Shown here one piece after another: positions 8,529 through 14,806 of a DNA stretch of 64,000 nucleotides. The stretch is taken from assembly GCF_000317145.1 (NCBI RefSeq), contig NC_019697.1, positions 744,001 to 808,000 of the forward strand. Reading direction: 5' to 3'. The stretch is from Chamaesiphon minutus PCC 6605. Its GTDB lineage: Bacteria > Cyanobacteriota > Cyanobacteriia > Cyanobacteriales > Chamaesiphonaceae. Numbering within the stretch: the first letter of the stretch is position 1; each line of letters begins with the position of its first letter. The notes under the pieces are model-generated. The model did no database searches and was not told where the DNA came from. It saw only the letters and a list, made by a program, of their open reading frames with translations. The translations under genes were made by a program, and so were the position numbers.

Positions 8529-10427
8529 TTGCAAGAATCTCATATCAAAAGTGCTATAGAGCTTCTCAAAATTCAAGTTGCATCTACAAAATACAACTAT
8601 CGTTCCTTAGATTTTGAAATTATTAGAAGAGAAAGCTCTTTGGATATAATCACACCTGAAGAATTTTACAGGAATTATATTAAAAATGATATCTGCTTTA
8701 ACTATCCCTATCTATTTAGTTCTATTCCTTACTCTGTCCCAAAAGGTGATGGGGGAGTCCGTAAATTTCACTTTCTTGAAACTCATCTACGCATTCTGTA
8801 TTATTCACTAGGCTTCTATTTTCTTGATTTGACAAAGGATGTCAGAATCGAACTAAAAGGAATCCAGGATCGCTCATTTATGTACACTCATTATGGTGCA
8901 GACATAAATCCTGCTAGTTTAGGAAGAAGTGACATTGATTACAAAAAAGACTATCAAAAATTCACGAGTAAAATACGCAAAACAGCGCGTAATGCCGTAA
9001 AAGATGGTAAGATTGCTGTTTTGCATTTAGATATTCAAGATTTTTTCCACTCAATCGAACACTCACTACTGACACAAGTGTTGAGAGAACAGGCTCTCCC
9101 CGAAGCGCAACTCCGGCTAAAATATAATGAACAAACTAGATTGACAATCAGAGAAATTTTATTTTTAATAATGCAGCGGTCTGAAGGTTTACCTATCTCT
9201 CAGCACAATATCATATCTAACTTACTCAGTCATCTTTTTCTCCATCATCTCGATTGCTATATTAGAGAGATTCAATTAGAGCTAGGCTCATCTTTCTTGT
9301 TAACATATCATCGTTATGTTGATGATATGTTTATAACTGTTAAATTTCCAATTGGAGAAAGTAATCAAAGTATTGGTACAAAAATGCTTGATATATCTAC
9401 TAGAATAGGTGAGTACTTATCTGGTAATCTTGCACTTAGCCTGAACCCACTAAAAACAAGGCTGGACATCATATCATCAGAAGATGAAGTGGATAGCTTA
9501 ATTGAGCGTAGTCGTCTAGTTAGCTTTTACCAACCTTTACCCGATGAAGGCGGAGAGCCACCAAAAACAACTTTAAGTCGGACTGTAGAAATTCTAACCA
9601 AGTTGAAAGCTGAATACAAGGAAAGAGGACATGTGTCCAGACTATCCACAAATGATGATCTTGCATTAAAACAATGTTTTCAAAATGCAGTAATTCAATA
9701 TACTGATATTGAGGATGTAAAGAAACAGCTTGAAAAAGTTTTGCAAGATTTTCCATCAGCACTCATACCAAAAAGTATGAAAGTTTTAGTATTTTTAATA
9801 TCTCGCGTACCAATTGTATTAAAAAGTCTGATCGAGCATGTCTCCGCTAATCTATGTGATTTGCGACCATCTTTAATCACTCTTTATTTGGCAGAAAATT
9901 TAATGCTTATCGAGCAGTATAGAAATGAGATAGACGATAAAATAGTAGACCTTCAGAAAAAATCTTCTAGCTCATATATTTACTTACTTAGTCGTCTTGT
10001 CATTCCTAGTATTCCATCTAGAGATCGATACATCAATATAGAAAATTGTGAATTAGAAGAACATAGTAGTATCATATATCAGATTCGTTGTGGCATTATT
10101 GCCGAAAAACGTGGATTTCATGGTGTAGCTTACAATCATTTATTAAATACTCTTCAGGAGTGGTGCTTTGTTCACAGAGAATCTAGCAATAAAAAATCTC
10201 GCAATCAATATAATTGCAAGGATGTTATTAAGTGGCTTGAGCCTTTCACAGACCATTCTGACATTATTTTTGTAATGACCATGTTCGACAGAAGAAATCG
10301 CAATACTATTTCACATCCAGGAGATGAAGGAGTTGAAGTATTAACAATAGATAATTTAGAATATAAACAACATTTGGAAAAATTGAACTCATTTTTTAAT
10401 AGAATTTATCCAAGATTATTAAGATAA
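8529..10427 (+). CDS. AbiA-like reverse transcriptase with C-terminal HEPN domain (phage defence)
   Basis: This 632-residue protein joins two domains. The first ~310 residues are a reverse transcriptase: motif VPKGDGGVRKF (70-80), motif A LHLDIQDFF (165-173, catalytic Asp168), motif B GLPISQHNIISNLL (220-233) and motif C YVDD (263-266). All catalytic Asp residues are present. A long helical region follows. Near the end, RNTISH (591-596) is an exact RNxxxH motif of HEPN ribonucleases. This order and length match the lactococcal abortive-infection protein AbiA of the UG/Abi RT group, whose AbiK-type relatives make untemplated DNA. No maturase, integrase or intron features are seen. TTG at 8529 has no spaced ribosome site; a strong AAGGAGAAGG at 8494-8503 instead points to ATT at 8505 or 8508 in the same frame. 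The gene is AT-rich and I see no GCGATCGC in it, consistent with transfer. Confidence 0.85.
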   Translation: MQESHIKSAIELLKIQVASTKYNYRSLDFEIIRRESSLDIITPEEFYRNYIKNDICFNYPYLFSSIPYSVPKGDGGVRKFHFLETHLRILYYSLGFYFLDLTKDVRIELKGIQDRSFMYTHYGADINPASLGRSDIDYKKDYQKFTSKIRKTARNAVKDGKIAVLHLDIQDFFHSIEHSLLTQVLREQALPEAQLRLKYNEQTRLTIREILFLIMQRSEGLPISQHNIISNLLSHLFLHHLDCYIREIQLELGSSFLLTYHRYVDDMFITVKFPIGESNQSIGTKMLDISTRIGEYLSGNLALSLNPLKTRLDIISSEDEVDSLIERSRLVSFYQPLPDEGGEPPKTTLSRTVEILTKLKAEYKERGHVSRLSTNDDLALKQCFQNAVIQYTDIEDVKKQLEKVLQDFPSALIPKSMKVLVFLISRVPIVLKSLIEHVSANLCDLRPSLITLYLAENLMLIEQYRNEIDDKIVDLQKKSSSSYIYLLSRLVIPSIPSRDRYINIENCELEEHSSIIYQIRCGIIAEKRGFHGVAYNHLLNTLQEWCFVHRESSNKKSRNQYNCKDVIKWLEPFTDHSDIIFVMTMFDRRNRNTISHPGDEGVEVLTIDNLEYKQHLEKLNSFFNRIYPRLLR

Positions 10428-10485
10428 ATAGTCAATTTTGATTTCATTAGTTGATAGTGGAAAACTATTTTATCAGATGGGGAAT

Positions 10486-11631
10486 TTAAAAATAATAGCT
10501 TGGATTTACAGCTATCGATCGATTCGCTCTAAAATCACCAGATAAGAACTCATTTATTGTCATTGCTAGTCCTTTTGCTGCTAAAAATGGTACACCATTA
10601 CCAACACCTTTAAACATGTCAGTAAGCGACATCTTTGCTGGTAACTCAAATTCAGGTGGAAGTGATTGAATCGCTATAGCTTCTGCTATCGATATCCTTC
10701 TGGCTTGATAAGGGTGTAAATGAACTTCATTATTTCCATAGCAGGCTGTAGGCGAATATCTCCACCTATGTAAACGCTTGTAAGATTTTTTAGAATCATC
10801 GCCTTCAAGCACAGACAAAAATCTGCTAAGTCCAGCACGGGGAGTAAAACAGTGCTGACTATTAGGATGGTGATTTACATCATTTTTTTCAAACCAATGC
10901 TGTACTGTTAAATCGATAGGTACTCCGGCAGGACAAGTTAAAGATGAATTTTCTCCAAATGGATCTGTTTTAGCCCAAGGATAGGATTGAATCATATCGA
11001 TTGAATAAAGTTTGTTTATATCCCACGGAAATTGAGATTCTAATTCCTGACTCGATCTCATTGGTACTAAATCCGATCTAAAGCCAATGGAGATTGCTCT
11101 TTCCCTACTTTGCGGAACGCCATATTCTAAAGCATTAATCAAACTATCTGTGATTAAATATCCATTCTGTTCTAATCTCGATCGCATTCGATCGTAAAAC
11201 AATCGATGTTTAGCAGTAGACCACAAACCTTTGACATTTTCAAACAAAAAGAAATCTGGTTGATATCGACAGATGAGTTCTACATAAGTTTCTGTCAATT
11301 TACCATTTTCTCCCCTACCGCCTCGATTCTTGCCACCAACTGAAAAATCTGGACAAGGTGGCCCAGCAATAAACCCAACTAAAGAGCCATCCTTTCTAGC
11401 ATCGATTAATAAATCTCTCAACTTCTCTACTCTCTCCGATTCGAGCAAACTATCAGCATCACAGAGATCGTACCCATATTCTGGCTGCGATAACTTCATC
11501 TGACTACGTGAGTACTGATAGCCACCTAAAAATGATGGTTCGATCTCGTTCGCATAGGCAATGTCAAAACCAGCCACTTCAAAACCTAAATCGAGAAAGC
11601 CAATACCAGCAAAGAACGAGAAAATTTTCAT
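10486..11631 (-). CDS. DNA C5-cytosine methyltransferase, apparently without a restriction partner
   Basis: This 381-residue m5C methyltransferase has its motifs in standard order: motif I FFAGIGFLDLG (6-16, SAM binding), motif IV GPPCPDFS (90-97, catalytic Cys93), motif VI FENVKG (130-135, Glu131), motif VIII QSRER (174-178), then a target-recognition region, motif IX-like RRISIAEAIAIQSLPPEF and motif X GVGNGVPFLAAKGLA. Motif IV reads PCP rather than the usual PCQ. The recognition sequence cannot be read from the protein. It is divergent from a small XRE regulator across a 95-bp gap with overlapping promoters and a shared operator-like repeat. It converges on the reverse transcriptase gene, leaving 58 bp. 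No restriction endonuclease is visible. It may be a solitary methyltransferase or the remnant of a type II system. Confidence 0.93.
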   Translation of the reverse strand: MKIFSFFAGIGFLDLGFEVAGFDIAYANEIEPSFLGGYQYSRSQMKLSQPEYGYDLCDADSLLESERVEKLRDLLIDARKDGSLVGFIAGPPCPDFSVGGKNRGGRGENGKLTETYVELICRYQPDFFLFENVKGLWSTAKHRLFYDRMRSRLEQNGYLITDSLINALEYGVPQSRERAISIGFRSDLVPMRSSQELESQFPWDINKLYSIDMIQSYPWAKTDPFGENSSLTCPAGVPIDLTVQHWFEKNDVNHHPNSQHCFTPRAGLSRFLSVLEGDDSKKSYKRLHRWRYSPTACYGNNEVHLHPYQARRISIAEAIAIQSLPPEFELPAKMSLTDMFKGVGNGVPFLAAKGLAMTINEFLSGDFRANRSIAVNPSYYF

Positions 11632-11664
11632 CTATCTGCCTAACAAAGGAGGTTATGAGTTAAG

Positions 11665-11721
11665 ATTATTACAAATTAGTTTAGGGTTTGTCAATCTAGT
11701 TTATCTAAATTAATTTGTAAT
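11665..11721. promoter_or_regulatory. Divergent promoters under a near-perfect operator-like inverted repeat
   Basis: Arms at 11668-11683 (ATTACAAATTAGTTTA) and 11706-11721 match as inverted repeats at 15 of 16 positions, 22 bp apart. For the methyltransferase, the minus strand has TTGACA (11694-11689) and AATAAT (11670-11665) 18 bp apart, so its -10 box lies in the left arm. For the regulator, TTGTCA (11688-11693) and TAATTT (11711-11716) are 17 bp apart, with that -10 in the right arm. A protein bound to both arms would cover both promoters. Confidence 0.65.
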
Positions 11722-11726
11722 CATGT

Positions 11727-11936
11727 ATGGCATTGAGCGATCGCATCGTCAGTCTCCGTAAACAGCACAATTTATCTCAAAGGGATATCGCTTACGCCTT
11801 GGGAATAACAGATCAGACGGTAAGTAACTGGGAACAAGGACGTAGTGAACCAAGACTCACCATTAGACAAGTAGTTTTACTATGTAGTATTTTAAACTGT
11901 TCCTTGGCCGATCTTGACGATGGCAAAGATCGATGA
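11727..11936 (+). CDS. Small XRE-family regulator, C-protein-like
   Basis: The 69-residue protein is a single Cro/CI-type helix-turn-helix: IVSLRKQHNLSQRDIAYALG, then ITDQTVSNWEQGRSEP and a helical remainder. Size and position resemble controller (C) proteins of restriction-modification systems, which bind their own promoter and that of the neighbouring gene. ATG at 11727 lies five bases past the operator-like repeat, so the mRNA may be nearly leaderless, as is common for C proteins. Control of the divergent methyltransferase and itself is inferred from geometry. Related XRE proteins also act as antitoxins, but no toxin of normal size follows. Confidence 0.82.
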   Translation: MALSDRIVSLRKQHNLSQRDIAYALGITDQTVSNWEQGRSEPRLTIRQVVLLCSILNCSLADLDDGKDR

Positions 11937-12016
11937 GTCGGGAAGTCGATGAGATCTTTCGAGCGTTAATCGATTGGAAATTTCCCCCTCTATTATTGAG
12001 ACTAGAAAGCGGTTAG
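11933..12016 (+). CDS. Possible 27-residue ORF coupled to the XRE gene
   Basis: Its ATG overlaps the XRE stop codon (ATGA at 11933-11936), an arrangement often used for translational coupling. The peptide starts MSREVDEIFRALIDWKF and ends LLLRLESG, looking like an amphipathic helix. No family is recognised. It may be a real small protein, the remnant of a longer partner gene such as a lost nuclease, or chance. No frame continues past the TAG at 12014-12016. Confidence 0.3.
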   Translation: MSREVDEIFRALIDWKFPPLLLRLESG

Positions 12017-12064
12017 CCACCTAATAAGGAAAATAACGTTAGATTGTCTTTTCAAATTAACTCT

Positions 12065-14446
12065 TTACTGCCTCACTAACTGAGGAAACTTTTTACATAA
12101 AGCCGAAAACAAAGGTGATGGTTTACTATCTTGTAAGCGATCGCCTTGCTGCCAATTAAAGCGATTCCACAAAAATGGGGCTTGCTGCTCGGATGCCAAC
12201 CATAATAGTTTTTTAGCTCTGGTAATCGCTACATACAATAACCGCAAGTCTTCTCCTTGTTTGAGATAATTAGCTAGCTCCCATGCATCTCTAGGTGTCG
12301 GTAAAGATTGATGATGGAGATGGGCGCGAATTTTGGCACGGGCGACTTCTGCTAAGGTAAAGTCGCCTAAGAATTTGGCACCTTGCGGCGTCCATAATTG
12401 TCCGGGTATTTTGTCACTTAAAAAGGGGATAAAGACATAATCCCAGTCCAATCCTTTGGCTTTGTGCATGGTAATAATCGTCACTTGTCCTGATGCGGTG
12501 TAGCGAGATTCAGAACCATCATCGATATTTTCAAAACCTTCAGTCGTGACGATTTCTTGCAAGACTTCGATCGTGGAATAAATCGAACCGCGCCCGTAAG
12601 TTTGCATTGCAATTCGATCGGCTAATTTATCGGCTGTCGCTAGTTCGCTAGACTGGTAATTCAATCGATCGGCTAAATAACTAATCAGTTGATAATGGGG
12701 TAAAGTCAATCTCGATCGCAATAATTCGCAGCAGATTTCGCGCGCGCGGCGGACTGTTGGCGACTGCGGGATTTCTAAGATACTCGGATAGAGAAAACGT
12801 TCGGGAAATACGGCTAGGGCATCAAGATCTTGGGCGTCAATTAATTTCCGTTCTAATAAAACTTTGAGCGTGGCTTTGAGATAATCGCTAGAATGCGGGC
12901 GTGTGATAAATTGAAATAAGACCAGTAATTCTCCTGGAATTTTAGACGTGCGATCGCCTTCGCCTGCTTCAAAAAGTTTGATTTCGGGATGCAGGCGTTT
13001 CCAATCAGCCAGCCTGTCAAAGATGAACTTTGCTTGGCGATTTTCGCGGACTAAAATGGCTGCATTTGCCGTCGGATTGGCTTTAAATAAAGTTGTCAAT
13101 CGCTGCTCGATCGAGCGAACGGATTCGTAGACATCGCTGGGTGTATGAAATTCTACCCCACCATCTTGAGCTGTCGGATTTGGTTGGGCGTCTCCAGGCG
13201 ATACGGGACGGATCGTTTGCAGCCAGAAGACTGATTCTGTCTCGGCTGTGTCGTGGGTGACTCGCTCTGGCGATAGCGTTGGCGGTTGGAGAAATTTATT
13301 TCCCCAATCGAGGACAAAGTTGGCAGCATCCATAATTATTTGGGTACTACGTCCGGCTTGCTCCATTTTTTCCAGTCGCGGCGAGCCAAGATCGCCAATC
13401 TGACTGCATTCGTGGCAAAATTCCCGAAAATATTTGGGATCGGCAGGGGTAAAGGTGGAATTAATCGCTTGATTGGGATCGCCGACGCGAATCAGATTGA
13501 GTCGATGTTCGTAGCGAACATCCGGCTCGGAGGGATGGCGATCGGGAAGTTCGGCCAAATGGCGTAGTAGCTTTTCTTGGAGGGGACTAGAGTCTTGTGC
13601 TTCATCTTCAAATACAGCAAAAACTTGTTGCTGCCACAATCTGCGCGCAGTGGGGTCTTGCATTACCCGCAAAGCCCCAGCAATCATCTCGTCATAGTCG
13701 AGATATCCTTGACTGTCTAGCAACTCCTGATAAGCCTGATAGAGTCCAGCTCCGATACTCAAAATGTCATAACGATCCTCGTTCCGAGGGGCTACGCCAA
13801 CGGGATACAATTTGGCAACTTCCCACAGATCGGCGGGTGACAAACCCGAACTTTTGGCTTCGCGGACAGCGGTGAATGCCAAGCTGGGTAGTACTTCTGT
13901 CCGCAATACCGACTGACGGCGCAGGCGTTCTGTCTCCTCCCCATCGAAGCCTTCTCCTTCGAGCAAACAGCGATAACTGTGAGGGTTCTGACTCAGCCAG
14001 CTTTGAACGGTATCCTCGATTAGTTTGTGGTTGGCTGAGGGCATCACCAACGTACGATCGGTCAAATCGAGCTTAGATAATTCGGGATGCTTGCTGGCAA
14101 TGCTCAATGCCAAGCTGTGAATGGTATTAACGCTATATCCGATCGGCGGTAGCCCCAATTCTTGGAGACAATTCTTGATTTTATCTTTAATATTTGCGGC
14201 TGCCGATCGGGTTAGGGTCACGATTATCAACTGACGCCGTTGGTGCAATTTTTCGCGGGCAATTGTTATTGCCGCAGCTACAGCCATACTATGGGATTTT
14301 CCCGCCCCTGGGACTGCGGAGACTGCTAAGGGGCCAGAATGCCAATCGGCCAGGGTTCGTTGACCCAGGCGCAATCCTTGCCGCCACTGAGCGATGATGC
14401 GATCTCGATCGCTGGTCAGATTATCTAAATCGGTAGCTGCGAGCAT
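12065..14446 (-). CDS. UvrD/Rep-type ATP-dependent DNA helicase
   Basis: This 793-residue superfamily 1A helicase has motif I AVPGAGKSHSMA (Walker A, residues ~45-56), motif Ia region VTLTRSAAANIK, motif II FEDEAQDSSPLQ (DExx), motif III RVGDPNQAIN, motif V ITMHKAKGLDWDYVFIP and motif VI LLYVAITRAKKLLWLA. It would unwind DNA 3' to 5' in repair or replication restart. It looks like the standard cyanobacterial UvrD-like paralogue rather than a defence helicase, since no nuclease domain is fused. A short repeat-derived stretch VGVAPRNE lies mid-protein (DNA 13784-13801). The gene ends ~130 bp from the regulator region and begins beside a repeat-rich gap. Confidence 0.92.
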   Translation of the reverse strand: MLAATDLDNLTSDRDRIIAQWRQGLRLGQRTLADWHSGPLAVSAVPGAGKSHSMAVAAAITIAREKLHQRRQLIIVTLTRSAAANIKDKIKNCLQELGLPPIGYSVNTIHSLALSIASKHPELSKLDLTDRTLVMPSANHKLIEDTVQSWLSQNPHSYRCLLEGEGFDGEETERLRRQSVLRTEVLPSLAFTAVREAKSSGLSPADLWEVAKLYPVGVAPRNEDRYDILSIGAGLYQAYQELLDSQGYLDYDEMIAGALRVMQDPTARRLWQQQVFAVFEDEAQDSSPLQEKLLRHLAELPDRHPSEPDVRYEHRLNLIRVGDPNQAINSTFTPADPKYFREFCHECSQIGDLGSPRLEKMEQAGRSTQIIMDAANFVLDWGNKFLQPPTLSPERVTHDTAETESVFWLQTIRPVSPGDAQPNPTAQDGGVEFHTPSDVYESVRSIEQRLTTLFKANPTANAAILVRENRQAKFIFDRLADWKRLHPEIKLFEAGEGDRTSKIPGELLVLFQFITRPHSSDYLKATLKVLLERKLIDAQDLDALAVFPERFLYPSILEIPQSPTVRRAREICCELLRSRLTLPHYQLISYLADRLNYQSSELATADKLADRIAMQTYGRGSIYSTIEVLQEIVTTEGFENIDDGSESRYTASGQVTIITMHKAKGLDWDYVFIPFLSDKIPGQLWTPQGAKFLGDFTLAEVARAKIRAHLHHQSLPTPRDAWELANYLKQGEDLRLLYVAITRAKKLLWLASEQQAPFLWNRFNWQQGDRLQDSKPSPLFSALCKKFPQLVRQ
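13784..13801 (-). repeat. GTTGGCGTAGCC-type dispersed repeat inside the helicase gene
   Basis: On the minus strand it reads GTTGGCGTAGCCCCTCGG. It is in frame, encoding VGVAPR, in a region between helicase motifs where added residues would be tolerated. Related copies are at 895-909, 41939-41953 and twice at 42298-42352. Confidence 0.65.
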
Positions 14447-14623
14447 GTTTTAGAATTGATAATTGAGAATTGATAATTACCTACCCCTGAACGGGAAAGC
14501 TTTACACCTATTTTCTTGGTAACAATTATCTGACTCGATCGTGCGCTTAACCATTATTCCAAGTTTAATTACTCACATCTTGCACCAGCGGATGCGACAC
14601 ACGTAGTGTTTAGCACGTTAGCG

Positions 14624-14658
14624 ACGCAGTGCGAAAGAGTTTCCCGTTCGCACTGCGT
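14624..14658. repeat. 12-bp inverted repeat in the helicase/wzc gap
   Basis: ACGCAGTGCGAA (14624-14635) pairs with TTCGCACTGCGT (14647-14658) around an 11-base loop. It is one of three consecutive palindromic structures in the 360-bp gene-free gap at 14447-14806. Confidence 0.75.
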
Positions 14659-14671
14659 TAAGACAATACAG

Positions 14672-14740
14672 TTTAACTATACTAGTGTTTAGTAAACCCA
14701 GGGTCACCGACTATCGACACTAAGCACTAGTATAATTAAA
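14672..14740. repeat. 69-bp element with 16-bp terminal inverted repeats
   Basis: TTTAACTATACTAGTG (14672-14687) and CACTAGTATAATTAAA (14725-14740) match at 15 of 16 positions as inverted repeats, 37 bp apart. Its size and ends would suit a small mobile palindromic element. No coding potential is seen inside. Confidence 0.6.
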
Positions 14741-14743
14741 CGC

Positions 14744-14777
14744 TTAATGGGGTGCGAGTAAACTCGCACCCCATTAA
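14744..14777 (-). terminator. Perfect 16-bp stem, likely terminator of the wzc-like gene
   Basis: TTAATGGGGTGCGAGT (14744-14759) pairs exactly with 14762-14777 around a two-base gap. It lies 30 bp beyond the end of the minus-strand kinase gene. AT-rich flanks on both sides would let it act in either direction, though no long U-tract is present. Confidence 0.6.
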
Positions 14778-14806
14778 TTTAGATTATTTGTCGATCGAAA
14801 GTTATT

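Noticed and set aside
8529-10427. Group II intron or retron reverse transcriptase
   Set aside because: No maturase or HNH domain, no intron RNA ends, and no retron msr/msd-like repeats; the HEPN motif points to the Abi group.
11646-11662. AAAGGAGG followed by ATG AGT TAA on the + strand
   Set aside because: A start codon followed almost at once by a stop; it lies upstream of the operator region and is best taken as chance.
12065-14446. UvrD-like helicase as part of the defence block (Gabija- or Zorya-like)
   Set aside because: No nuclease or partner gene is fused or adjacent on its strand, and the sequence looks like the ordinary cyanobacterial UvrD paralogue.
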